Source: Flavobacterium sp. 20NA77.7 (GTDB lineage Bacteria > Bacteroidota > Bacteroidia > Flavobacteriales > Flavobacteriaceae). Taken from it: 64,000 nucleotides of DNA. Within the stretch, counting starts at the first letter, position 1. Every line of letters begins with the position of its first letter. Of the stretch, positions 19,119-26,865 are shown piece after piece. The translations under genes were made by a program, and so were the position numbers. The DNA is taken from positions 186,001-250,000 of the forward strand of contig NZ_CP133721.1 of the NCBI RefSeq assembly GCF_031326205.1, given 5' to 3'. The notes beneath the pieces are model-generated. The model ran no database searches. It was not told the DNA's origin and was given only the letters and a program-made list of their open reading frames with translations.

Positions 19119-19241
19119 CTACTTACAATCACAATTTTCACCGCATTTTTTTTCAGTATGTTTTTTTTTGAAAAAGAATTTTTTCAGCAAAAAGACGATG
19201 GCTAAAAGCAAGGTCACATACACTAAAATTTCTTGTATCAT
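19119..19241 (-). CDS. FeoB-associated Cys-rich membrane protein (FeoC-position small protein)
   Basis: A 40-residue protein with one transmembrane helix (ILVYVTLLLAIVFLL), then a lysine-rich stretch and a C-terminal tail with three cysteines (KKCGENCDCK). This is the pattern of the small FeoB-associated Cys-rich membrane proteins found in Bacteroidota in place of FeoC. The ATG at 19239-19241 is 7 bases after the feoB stop, so it is the third gene of the feo operon. The cysteines could bind iron or a cluster; that role is inference. Confidence 0.85.
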   Translation of the reverse strand: MIQEILVYVTLLLAIVFLLKKFFFKKKHTEKKCGENCDCK

Positions 19242-19248
19242 GATTATG

Positions 19249-21354
19249 TTATTTTAATAATTGATAAGCAATTAAAGCAACTACATAAGCAAATCCACTC
19301 ATGCCTATTAATTGTGCCAAAGGCCATTTCCAAGAATTAGTTTCTTTTTTCACTATAGCTAATGTACTGATACATTGCATGGCAAAAGCATAAAATAAGA
19401 GTAAGGATATTCCTGTTGCAAAATTGAATATTTTTTCACCTGTTTCTGGGTTTATATCCGCTGCCATTTTATGTTTAATGGTAGCGTTGTCTTTACCTTG
19501 ACTACCCACACTATAAATGGTGGCTAGTGTGCCAACAAAAACCTCTCTAGCGGCAAATGAACTCACGATTGCAACACCAATTTTCCAATCATACCCTAAT
19601 GGTTTTATCACGGGTTCAATCGATTTTCCCATGTAGCCAATATAGGAATGTTCTAGCTTGTATTCGGCTACTCTGTCAGGAATTACGGAAGGATTAATAG
19701 GAATAGCGCTTGTATATACTTCCTGTTCAATAATTTCTTGTGCCTTGTCAAAGTTTTCGTTTGGTCCATGAGAACCTAAAAACCATAAAATAATGGATAA
19801 GGCTAAAATAATTTTTCCCGCTCCAGTTATAAAGGCTTTTGTTTTTTCTAATACGTTTATGGCAACGTTTTTAAACATAGGTATTTTATAACTAGGCATT
19901 TCTACTACAAAATAAGATTTACATTGTAATTTTAATACTTTGTTTAATATATATGCCGAAAGTATAGCCATGATAAAGGCTATAAAATACAAACTCATCA
20001 GTGTAAGTCCTTGTAAACTAAGTCCCCACACTCTTTTTTCTGGAATAATGAGTGCAATAAGTATGGCATAAACGGGTAACCTTGCAGAACAAGTAATGAG
20101 CGGTGTAACTAGAATTGTTACTAATCGTTCTTTCCAGTTTTCGATATTTCTAGCGCCCATAATAGCAGGAATAGCACAGGCTGTACCCGAAATTAGTGGT
20201 ACAATGCTTTTTCCTGATAATCCGAATTTTCGCATAATTTTATCCATCAAAAATACTACCCGACTCATATAACCGCTTTCTTCTAAAACAGAAATAAACA
20301 GAAATAAAAACGCAATTTGAGGAATGAAAATAACAATGCCTCCAATTCCTGGAATAATGCCATCAGACACTAAGTCTGTAAATTTTCCAGCAGGCAAGCT
20401 TTCTCTGGCATATGCGCTTAAATTGGCAAATGTATTATCTATAAATTCCATAGGTATGCTACTCCAATCAAATATGGATTGAAAAATGAGTAAGAGAATG
20501 CCTAGAAAAATAACATAACCAAAAAATTTATGGGTAAGCACACGGTCTAATTTGTTTTGAATGTCTGTTGCTTTTGTTTTGTCAATTCTTTGGCCAATTT
20601 TTAAGGTATCATTAATGAATTGGTATCTTTTTATGGTTTCTTTTTGTTGTAATTTTTTTAATTCGGCGTGGGTTTTTGTAAATGAACTTTGAATTGCATT
20701 TCGTTCCAAGTTTAAAAAATTCACATCTTGTGTAATGACTAACCAAAGTTTATAGAGTAATTGATTTGGAAATGCTTTTCTAAGTTTATTAAAATAGTCA
20801 GGATCTATTGAACTGGCATGTAAACAAGGTTCAGTAGATAAATTTTTATAGTTTAAAATCAATTCTTTTAAATAGTCAATACCAATATTTTTTCGCGAAC
20901 TGACTAAGGCAATTTTTGTTTTTAACTCACGCTCTAATTTAGGAATATCAAGCTCTATACCTTTTAATTTCATGCGGTCAATCATGTTAATGACAAGTAA
21001 CGTAGGTATTTCAAGATCTTTAATTTGTGTAAAAAGCAGTAAGTTTCTTTTTAAATTTTCTACTTCAGTAACTACAATAGCTACGTTTGGAAAATCTACA
21101 TCGTTTTTATTTAAAAGCAATTCAATAACTACATTTTCATCAATAGAACTTGCATTTAAACTATACGTGCCGGGTAAGTCGATAATGTGCGCTTTGACAG
21201 TTTCATTTAATTTAGTAACCCCCATTTTTTTATCTACTGTAATTCCAGGGTAGTTTCCCACTTGCTGATTTAACCCTGTGAGTTGGTTAAATACAGAAGT
21301 TTTGCCCACATTTGGGTTACCTATTAGCGCAACTTTTATACTGTTTTTCCCCAT
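19249..21354 (-). CDS. feoB: Ferrous iron transporter FeoB
   Basis: A 701-residue GTP-driven Fe(II) importer of the inner membrane. The N-terminal G domain has G1 GNPNVGKTS (12-20), G2 PGIT, G3 DLPGTYS and G4 NMID. It is followed by a helical spacer and a polytopic domain with paired Gate motifs, including SGTACAIPAIMGARNIENWKE with the conserved cysteine, and AAREVFVGTLATIYS. Length is normal. It starts immediately after the feoA stop with no gap and is followed by the small Cys-rich gene. Confidence 0.97.
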   Translation of the reverse strand: MGKNSIKVALIGNPNVGKTSVFNQLTGLNQQVGNYPGITVDKKMGVTKLNETVKAHIIDLPGTYSLNASSIDENVVIELLLNKNDVDFPNVAIVVTEVENLKRNLLLFTQIKDLEIPTLLVINMIDRMKLKGIELDIPKLERELKTKIALVSSRKNIGIDYLKELILNYKNLSTEPCLHASSIDPDYFNKLRKAFPNQLLYKLWLVITQDVNFLNLERNAIQSSFTKTHAELKKLQQKETIKRYQFINDTLKIGQRIDKTKATDIQNKLDRVLTHKFFGYVIFLGILLLIFQSIFDWSSIPMEFIDNTFANLSAYARESLPAGKFTDLVSDGIIPGIGGIVIFIPQIAFLFLFISVLEESGYMSRVVFLMDKIMRKFGLSGKSIVPLISGTACAIPAIMGARNIENWKERLVTILVTPLITCSARLPVYAILIALIIPEKRVWGLSLQGLTLMSLYFIAFIMAILSAYILNKVLKLQCKSYFVVEMPSYKIPMFKNVAINVLEKTKAFITGAGKIILALSIILWFLGSHGPNENFDKAQEIIEQEVYTSAIPINPSVIPDRVAEYKLEHSYIGYMGKSIEPVIKPLGYDWKIGVAIVSSFAAREVFVGTLATIYSVGSQGKDNATIKHKMAADINPETGEKIFNFATGISLLLFYAFAMQCISTLAIVKKETNSWKWPLAQLIGMSGFAYVVALIAYQLLK

Positions 21355-21594
21355 TTATTGCAGTGATTCTATGTGAATGTAAATATAAGAGGCGGTACTT
21401 TTTCTAATAGCAACCTTTGCATCATTAATGGTGAAAAAAAAAGGATCGCCTAATGGAGCAATTTGTATTAATTCAATATTATTTCCAGGAAGACAGCCCA
21501 TTTCTATCAATTTCAATGGAATTTCATTGATATCAATAGCACTTATTTCTGCTTTTTGGCCTTTGATTAATTGACTTGCGTTATATTTTTCCAC
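21355..21594 (-). CDS. feoA: FeoA domain protein
   Basis: A 79-residue SH3-like cytosolic protein (start MEKYNASQLIKGQKAEI, with LIEMGCLPGNNIELIQIAPLGDP) that supports FeoB-dependent ferrous iron uptake. It is the first gene of the feoA-feoB-Cys-rich operon; its stop codon abuts the feoB start. A consensus -7 element lies at 21621-21628. A Fur operator was looked for and not convincingly found. Confidence 0.95.
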   Translation of the reverse strand: MEKYNASQLIKGQKAEISAIDINEIPLKLIEMGCLPGNNIELIQIAPLGDPFFFTINDAKVAIRKSTASYIYIHIESLQ

Positions 21595-21620
21595 AGCCTT
21601 ATTTAGATTGAATTAAAATA

Positions 21621-21628
21621 CAAATGTA
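21621..21628 (-). promoter_or_regulatory. Promoter -7 element for feoAB
   Basis: TACATTTG on the minus strand, 26 bases before the feoA start; perfect TAnnTTTG match, with a TTG only 14 bases upstream of it, shorter than usual. Confidence 0.5.
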
Positions 21629-21723
21629 CGCAATTGTAGCCACAATATCCTAACATTTATCATCTTTTTACTTGTTTACTAAATTCGTACATTCGTAGCC
21701 AATAGATTTAAAACAATACAGTC

Positions 21724-22458
21724 ATGCGCACATTAGTTATAGGCGATATACATGGAGGATACAGAGCCCTTTTACAGGTGCTTGAACGAGCAAATGTTAC
21801 AGCAACAGACCAATTGATTTTTTTAGGCGATTATGTTGATGGTTGGAGTGAATCTCCACAAGTTATTGATTTTTTGATGGAATTAAACCAAATACAATCT
21901 TGTGTTTTCTTAAGAGGAAATCACGATGAGTTGTTGTTAGACTATTTAGAAGTAAATGTTGAAAATATTGACGAAAATTTGTGGTATAAACATGGAGGTA
22001 AAACAACAGTTGTAGCTTATTCTACTGTTTCAAAAGAAAAAAAAGCTACCCATATTGCCTTTTTGAAACAGTTAAAAAATTATTATCTCGACGAAAAAAA
22101 CAGACTATTTGTTCACGCGGGGTTTACTAATTTACAGGGTGTAGCTTTTGAGTATTTTCCTAAGCTGTTTTATTGGGATAGAACCTTATGGGAAACGGCT
22201 TTGGCTTTAGATGAAAAATTAGAAAAAACAGATTTGTTATACCCAAATCGTTTAAAAATCTATTCTGAAATATTTATTGGGCACACGCCTACTACACGTA
22301 TTGAATCCATGAAGCCTGTGCAAAAAGCCTGCGTTTGGAACATCGATACAGGTGCTGCTTTCAAAGGGAAACTCACGCTTATGGATGTCGACACTAAAGC
22401 ATTTTGGCAAAGCGATTTGTTGCCCGATTTATATCCAGATGAAAAAGGACGAAATTAA
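21724..22458 (+). CDS. Serine/threonine phosphatase-type metallophosphoesterase
   Basis: A 244-residue protein with the calcineurin-like dimetal motifs in order: GDIHGGY (residues 7-13), GDYVDGW, GNHDE, then later HAGFT and GHTPTTR. This arrangement matches bacterial PPP-family phosphatases and symmetrical ApaH-like enzymes. Possible substrates are phosphoproteins or dinucleoside polyphosphates; sequence does not decide. It is followed 76 bases later by the PhnA-like gene, which has its own promoter. A near-consensus TACATTCG lies upstream. Confidence 0.88.
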   Translation: MRTLVIGDIHGGYRALLQVLERANVTATDQLIFLGDYVDGWSESPQVIDFLMELNQIQSCVFLRGNHDELLLDYLEVNVENIDENLWYKHGGKTTVVAYSTVSKEKKATHIAFLKQLKNYYLDEKNRLFVHAGFTNLQGVAFEYFPKLFYWDRTLWETALALDEKLEKTDLLYPNRLKIYSEIFIGHTPTTRIESMKPVQKACVWNIDTGAAFKGKLTLMDVDTKAFWQSDLLPDLYPDEKGRN

Positions 22459-22491
22459 TTGCTTTTTTTTATGTCATCTTATTACAATTTA

Positions 22492-22499
22492 TACCTTTG
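22492..22499 (+). promoter_or_regulatory. Promoter -7 element for the PhnA-like gene
   Basis: TACCTTTG, perfect -7 consensus, 35 bases before the ATG at 22535. Confidence 0.55.
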
Positions 22500-22534
22500 T
22501 CTCAAATTTTTATAGTAAGTAAAATCCATTCAAA

Positions 22535-23110
22535 ATGAGTGTAATAGAAAGAAAACTAAAAGACCGTAGTGGTTCAGTATGTGAAATTAGTGGTACAGAA
22601 CATGATTTGGTTGTTTATGTATTGCCGCCAACAAATGAAAGAACGGTTGAAAATAGTGTGTTAATTGCAAAACACTTAAAAGACCAAATTGAAAACCCAG
22701 AAACCATGAATGAAAACGATTGGAGAGGTTTGTCTGATAGCATGTGGAACGAACATTTACCGGTTCAAATTTTATCTTGGCGCATGCTAGCCCGCTTGAA
22801 AAATAACGATTTACTAGACATGATGTACCTAGATGAAGAAGCACTAGAATGGGCAAAAGCAACAGGTGAAGGCGAGGAGGAAGACGAAAATAAAATTGTA
22901 CACAAAGACAGTAATGGTGCCATTTTACAAGATGGTGACTCGGTAGTATTGATTAAAGATTTAGATGTAAAAGGCGCAACTTTTACTGCAAAACGTGGAG
23001 CAGCCGTGCATAACATTAAATTAGTTTGGGACGACGCCAACCTTATTGAAGGTAGAGTAGAAAACCAAAGTATTTATATCTTAACGCAATACGTGAAGAA
23101 AACGAAGTAA
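22535..23110 (+). CDS. PhnA domain protein
   Basis: A 191-residue cytosolic protein. The C-terminal 75 residues carry the PhnA signature (KDSNGAILQDGDSVVLIKDLDVKGA split by a KRGAAVHNIKLV stretch, ending IYILTQYVKK), an SH3-like domain. The N-terminal part (start MSVIERKLKDRSGSVCEISG) has the corresponding Bacteroidota extension, though I see only one cysteine where zinc-ribbon members have four. An acidic linker (EGEEEDENK, about 111-120) joins the parts. Despite the name, PhnA is not shown to act in phosphonate breakdown; the function is unknown. Confidence 0.85.
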   Translation: MSVIERKLKDRSGSVCEISGTEHDLVVYVLPPTNERTVENSVLIAKHLKDQIENPETMNENDWRGLSDSMWNEHLPVQILSWRMLARLKNNDLLDMMYLDEEALEWAKATGEGEEEDENKIVHKDSNGAILQDGDSVVLIKDLDVKGATFTAKRGAAVHNIKLVWDDANLIEGRVENQSIYILTQYVKKTK

Positions 23111-23114
23111 TTTT

Positions 23115-23158
23115 CAATGTGTCGATGTGACAATATGCCGATGTGGCAATGTGATAAT
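23115..23158. repeat. Degenerate 8-base-period tandem array
   Basis: Five octamers in constant phase right after the PhnA-like gene: CAATGTGT, CGATGTGA, CAATATGC, CGATGTGG, CAATGTGA. The seven informative positions follow C-R-A-T-R-T-G while the eighth varies. Related arrays are at 6109, 39502 (opposite strand) and 42011. Confidence 0.7.
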
Positions 23159-23160
23159 AG

Positions 23161-23192
23161 AAAACCCTGCAAATTTGAATTGTGGGGTTTTT
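23161..23192 (+). terminator. Probable terminator after the PhnA-like gene
   Basis: AAAACCC pairs with GGGTTTT, and the inner TGCAA/TTGTG continues with two G-U pairs and one mismatch; a T run follows. Imperfect but well placed, directly after the octamer array. Confidence 0.55.
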
Positions 23193-23270
23193 CTATTTCA
23201 TGCAAGTTTTTTTTTTGACCTTGTAGGCATAAATAAATTGATGTTATAAAAAAAGATAAAATTATTTCAG

Positions 23271-23278
23271 TAGCTTTG
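23271..23278 (+). promoter_or_regulatory. Promoter -7 element for the gene at 23354
   Basis: TAGCTTTG, perfect -7 consensus, 75 bases before the ATG. The predicted leader would contain the GC-rich element at 23285-23345. Confidence 0.5.
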
Positions 23279-23284
23279 TTTTAA

Positions 23285-23345
23285 AGTCGCTTGAGGGAAC
23301 GGAATACAATTCAGCGCGATCGGGTTTCCGCATAACAATACTAAC
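23285..23345. other. GC-rich, possibly structured leader element
   Basis: About 60 bases that are close to half G+C, clearly above the surroundings. It contains a 5-bp inverted repeat CGGAA (23300-23304) / TTCCG (23326-23330) enclosing GCGCGATCG with the palindrome CGATCG. It sits between the predicted promoter and the start of a small membrane protein gene. I do not recognise a known riboswitch or RNA family. Confidence 0.4.
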
Positions 23346-23353
23346 ACTGATTA

Positions 23354-23785
23354 ATGGAAACAATATTTGATATTATATCATTAACGCTTTTGACAGCACT
23401 ATTTATAAGCCCATTTTTTATTATTTGGTGGCTTAATAGACTTGCTATTCGTTACAAGTTTATAATCTATTTGACAATTGGTGTCTTGACAACAGCTATT
23501 ATTTTTTTAACTTTTGGGTGGTGGGTTGACATTTCTGACCAAATGCTTTTGGAACATTATGGATATGATTTCGACGCAATGAACTACACCGAAAGATTTG
23601 GAAAAGTATCTCCTGAAAATATGGAACGAGTAAAAAATCTTGAAATGAGCATAATGGGAATAGGTTGGCCATTAAAAGTAATTTTGACTTACATTTTTTA
23701 TTTTCCGTATATATTAATTGTATATTTATTGACTTATTTTTTTAATAAAATACGACTAAGAAAGCAAACAAAAACGAATAAGTGA
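23354..23785 (+). CDS. Small membrane protein of unknown function
   Basis: 143 residues with three hydrophobic segments likely to span the membrane (about 5-26, 37-58 and 108-130), separated by a polar segment of about 50 residues (WWVDISDQMLLEHYGYDFDAMNY through MERVKNLEMSI). It ends in a basic tail (RLRKQTKTNK). I recognise no family. Together with the next gene it forms an islet of unknown genes flanked by repeat or terminator sequences, possibly a recent acquisition. Confidence 0.65.
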   Translation: METIFDIISLTLLTALFISPFFIIWWLNRLAIRYKFIIYLTIGVLTTAIIFLTFGWWVDISDQMLLEHYGYDFDAMNYTERFGKVSPENMERVKNLEMSIMGIGWPLKVILTYIFYFPYILIVYLLTYFFNKIRLRKQTKTNK

Positions 23786-23861
23786 AAAAGATTTGGTGTA
23801 TCTTTACTATATAATAAGATATCAGTTTGAAAGTTTTGGGTTTAACTAGTGGGGAGTAATT

Positions 23862-24473
23862 ATGAAAATTGAAAATAAAAAAGATAATCATATAAAAATC
23901 AATAATTTCATATTGAGAGTGATTTTAGTTTTTCTTTGTGGGATTAATTTTTCTTGTTCATCTTTTAAAACCGTAGAAGACAATAAAGAAACATTATACT
24001 TAACTAAAGAAAATATTAATTTACTTGATGGAGTTTATTTGAATAATGCTGAAATTAAAGGATTTACAACGGATTGTTTTTGGGGTAAGATTTATACAAA
24101 TAAAGAGTATGAGTCGGTTTATGAATTGGTATATGAACAAAAAAAGCCCTATTTTATTAAATTAAAAGCATTGAATGAAAAACAAATTCAGATAACAATT
24201 TATGTTGATAATAAATTTCTAAAATCATTTGTTCTTAAAGGGAAATTAAAAAATGGATATTTTGAACAAAGCAGAAGAATTTATATTATTCCTATGGTTA
24301 TTTTTAATATGTATCATAACTCGAAATTTAGAATTGGAAAACTTAAAAACGAGAATGTAATTACAGACTATAATGAAAAATCTTTTGCACACTATGTATT
24401 TGAATTTAAGAATAATAGTCAAAATTTATTGAACATTGAACATATAAAATTGAAAAATGATACAATAAAATAA
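23862..24473 (+). CDS. Putative lipoprotein of unknown function
   Basis: 203 residues. A hydrophobic stretch at about 17-33 (FILRVILVFLCGINFSCSS) ends in a cysteine that fits a lipobox, preceded by an unusually long, basic N-region of about 16 residues. The mature part is very rich in Lys, Asn, Ile and Glu, higher than neighbouring genes. No domain was recognised. It lies 76 bases after the small membrane protein and may be cotranscribed; a strong terminator follows at 24544. Confidence 0.6.
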   Translation: MKIENKKDNHIKINNFILRVILVFLCGINFSCSSFKTVEDNKETLYLTKENINLLDGVYLNNAEIKGFTTDCFWGKIYTNKEYESVYELVYEQKKPYFIKLKALNEKQIQITIYVDNKFLKSFVLKGKLKNGYFEQSRRIYIIPMVIFNMYHNSKFRIGKLKNENVITDYNEKSFAHYVFEFKNNSQNLLNIEHIKLKNDTIK

Positions 24474-24543
24474 TTACTGCCAATAGCATTTCCTTAATTT
24501 GATGTTTCTAATACAAAGTAAATTTAAAATTCTTTTAACATAA

Positions 24544-24574
24544 AAAAACCCTGCAATCGTCTTGCAGGGTTTTT
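24544..24574. terminator. Bidirectional intrinsic terminator
   Basis: A perfect 13-bp stem, AAAAACCCTGCAA / TTGCAGGGTTTTT, with a 5-base loop. A and T runs on both sides let it serve the rightward lipoprotein gene and the leftward aldehyde dehydrogenase gene. Confidence 0.88.
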
Positions 24575-24590
24575 CAATATCCAAAAAGTA

Positions 24591-24625
24591 ACTAATTACT
24601 AATTACCTTTCACTAATCACTTAAT
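24591..24625. repeat. Degenerate 7-base-period tandem array
   Basis: Five heptamers in phase: ACTAATT, ACTAATT, ACCTTTC, ACTAATC, ACTTAAT, between the terminator and the end of the aldehyde dehydrogenase gene. A related heptamer array occurs between atpA and atpG. Confidence 0.6.
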
Positions 24626-24626
24626 T

Positions 24627-26180
24627 TTACAAATCAAACTTAATGCCTTGTGCTAAAGGTAAGTCAGTGGTATAATTAATCGTATTAGTTTGTCTCCTCA
24701 TATACACTTTCCAAGCATCAGAGCCAGATTCACGTCCGCCACCTGTTTCTTTTTCACCACCGAAAGCACCGCCAATTTCCGCACCAGAAGTACCAATATT
24801 AACGTTTGCAATTCCACAATCTGAACCAGCGTGCGATAAAAATGCTTCAGCTTCTCTTAAATTATTAGTCATAATAGCAGAAGATAATCCTTGTGCCACA
24901 TTGTTTTGCATTTCAATAGCTTCATGTACATCGCCACTATATTTTAATAGGTATAAAACGGGTGCAAACGTTTCGTGTTGTACAATGCTAAATGAATTTT
25001 TAGCTTCTGCAATGGCAGGTTTTACATAGCAGCCACTTTCATAACCAGCGCCAGTTAATACACCGCCTTCAACTAAAATTGTTCCTCCTTCGGCTACTAC
25101 TTGTTGCAATGCTTTGTTATATAATGCAACAGCATCTGTGTCAATAAGTGGGCCCACATGGTTGTTTTGGTCTAGTGGATTTCCAATACGCAATTGTCCG
25201 TAAGCGGCAACTACAGCATCTTTAACTTTATCATAAATACTTTCGTGAATAATTAATCTTCTTGTCGATGTACAACGTTGACCAGCAGTTCCCACAGCGC
25301 CAAACACGGCACCTATAACAGTCATTTTTATATCTGCATCTGGCGTTACAATGATTGCATTGTTGCCACCTAATTCTAGCAATGATTTACCTAAACGACC
25401 AGCAACTGTTTGCGCTACAATTTTACCCATTCGTGTTGAGCCTGTTGCAGAAACTAAAGGCACACGAGGATCTTGTGTCATCAATTCGCCTACTTTATAA
25501 TCGCCATTTATGATGCAAGAAATCCCTTCTGGCAGGTTGTTTTCTTTTAATACTTCAGCGATAATATTTTGACAAGCGATAGAACATAATGGTGTTTTTT
25601 CAGATGCTTTCCACACACAAACATCTCCACAAATCCAAGCTAAAGCTGTATTCCATGACCATACAGCTACAGGAAAATTAAAAGCAGAAATAATTCCTAC
25701 TACACCAAGTGGGTGGTATTGTTCATACATTCTGTGGCCAAAACGTTCAGAATGCATAGTTAAACCGTGTAATTGACGAGATAAGCCTACAGCAAAATCG
25801 CAGATATCAATCATTTCTTGAACTTCGCCTAAACCTTCTTGATAAGATTTCCCCATTTCATAAGAAACTAATTTTCCAAGAGGTTCTTTATAATATCTTA
25901 ATTTTTCTCCAAATTGACGTACAATTTCACCGCGTTTCGGCGCAGGCATTACTTTAAACGTTTTAAAAGCTGCTGTAGCCGCTTCCATAACTTTTTCGTA
26001 ATCTGCTGCTGTAGTTGTTTGAACAGTACCAATTAAAGCACCATCAACAGGTGAATAAGAAGAAATTGTAGTTCCGTTTGCAAACCAATTCGAACCTGTT
26101 GAGGTTCCTAAGTTTGTTGCTTTTACACCTAATTTTTCAAGTGCTTCGGTAATTCCGAATTGTGAGGCTATTGTTGACAT
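24627..26180 (-). CDS. amaB: Aldehyde dehydrogenase, ALDH7 (antiquitin/AASADH) type
   Basis: A 517-residue NAD-dependent enzyme with the ALDH core: FNFPVAVWSWN, GSTRMGK, LELGGNNAIIV (general base E) and the nucleophile cysteine in GTAGQRCTSTRRL. The TAGQRCTSTRRL wording and the ISAFNFPVAVWSWN region are characteristic of ALDH7, whose bacterial members oxidise alpha-aminoadipate semialdehyde/piperideine-6-carboxylate in lysine breakdown. It has a consensus promoter upstream and is 96 bases downstream of the 3-hydroxyanthranilate dioxygenase gene. The subfamily is well supported; the physiological substrate is inferred. Confidence 0.88.
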   Translation of the reverse strand: MSTIASQFGITEALEKLGVKATNLGTSTGSNWFANGTTISSYSPVDGALIGTVQTTTAADYEKVMEAATAAFKTFKVMPAPKRGEIVRQFGEKLRYYKEPLGKLVSYEMGKSYQEGLGEVQEMIDICDFAVGLSRQLHGLTMHSERFGHRMYEQYHPLGVVGIISAFNFPVAVWSWNTALAWICGDVCVWKASEKTPLCSIACQNIIAEVLKENNLPEGISCIINGDYKVGELMTQDPRVPLVSATGSTRMGKIVAQTVAGRLGKSLLELGGNNAIIVTPDADIKMTVIGAVFGAVGTAGQRCTSTRRLIIHESIYDKVKDAVVAAYGQLRIGNPLDQNNHVGPLIDTDAVALYNKALQQVVAEGGTILVEGGVLTGAGYESGCYVKPAIAEAKNSFSIVQHETFAPVLYLLKYSGDVHEAIEMQNNVAQGLSSAIMTNNLREAEAFLSHAGSDCGIANVNIGTSGAEIGGAFGGEKETGGGRESGSDAWKVYMRRQTNTINYTTDLPLAQGIKFDL

Positions 26181-26220
26181 TGTAACTTTTTTTTAAAATT
26201 TTGTTATAAATAATGTATTG

Positions 26221-26228
26221 CAAATGTA
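26221..26228 (-). promoter_or_regulatory. Promoter -7 element for the ALDH7 gene
   Basis: TACATTTG on the minus strand, 40 bases before the start codon at 26180. Confidence 0.55.
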
Positions 26229-26276
26229 TGCTTTTTTAGTTAGTTTTTTAAATTGAAAGTTGTAATCTAAATGCTT

Positions 26277-26807
26277 CTAAAGATATTTTGGATTTGTTTC
26301 CATGATAGTGCCACATTTTTTACAGGTTCTTTTTTCTTCAGACGAATAGAAATCTTTGAAATGAGGAAGAAAATCAGTTTCGATGTCTTTTAATTCAAAA
26401 TAGACTTCGTGTAAGTTGTGGTTACACGTGTCACAAAACCAAAGTAACCCGTCTGTAAAACCTTTTCCAGCTCTTTTTCTTTCGATAACTAGACCTATAG
26501 AATCAGCACTTCTTGAAGGCGAGTGGGGGATTTTTGCAGGGTGTAAATACATGTCGCCTGGTCCAAGTTCCATGGCTTTTTTTTCACCATTTTCTTGAAT
26601 GTAAACGGTAATATTGCCTTCTAATTGATAAAACAATTCTTCCGTTTCATTGTAATGGTAGTCTTTTCTCGCATTGGGTCCTGCAACAAGCATTACAATA
26701 TAATCTTCAGATTCTATATACAAATTTTTGTTTGCTACAGGAGGTTTAAGCAAATGTTTATTTGACATTAACCATTCGTTCAAATTAAAGGGTTTAGCGG
26801 TAGCCAT
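26277..26807 (-). CDS. nbaC: 3-hydroxyanthranilate 3,4-dioxygenase
   Basis: The 176-residue cupin opens the ring of 3-hydroxyanthranilate to 2-amino-3-carboxymuconate semialdehyde, a step of tryptophan catabolism and NAD synthesis. Visible are the conserved GPNARKDYHYNETEELFYQLEGN stretch (iron ligands H and E), the MYLHPAKIPHSP segment with the third ligand, and the bacterial C-terminal rubredoxin-like metal site with CDTC and CKKC pairs. Length is normal. A near-consensus -7 box (TATCTTTA on the minus strand, 26826-26833) lies upstream. No other kynurenine-pathway gene lies in the window. Confidence 0.95.
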   Translation of the reverse strand: MATAKPFNLNEWLMSNKHLLKPPVANKNLYIESEDYIVMLVAGPNARKDYHYNETEELFYQLEGNITVYIQENGEKKAMELGPGDMYLHPAKIPHSPSRSADSIGLVIERKRAGKGFTDGLLWFCDTCNHNLHEVYFELKDIETDFLPHFKDFYSSEEKRTCKKCGTIMETNPKYL

Positions 26808-26838
26808 ATGTAATGATTTTGACTATAAAGATAAAAAA

Positions 26839-26860
26839 AATTCCCGATTTCTCGGGAATT
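26839..26860 (-). terminator. Intrinsic terminator of the endonuclease/phosphatase gene
   Basis: Perfect 9-bp stem AATTCCCGA / TCGGGAATT with a 4-base loop, followed on the minus strand by eight T. It begins 6 bases after the stop codon. Confidence 0.85.
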
Positions 26861-26865
26861 AAGTA

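Noticed and set aside
21595..21723. Fur box before feoA
   Set aside because: The region is AT-rich but I could not find a convincing match to the GATAATGATAATCATTATC-type palindrome.
23285..23345. Integron attC site
   Set aside because: The inverted repeat is only 5 bp and neither RYYYAAC nor GTTRRRY ends could be placed; no integrase is present.
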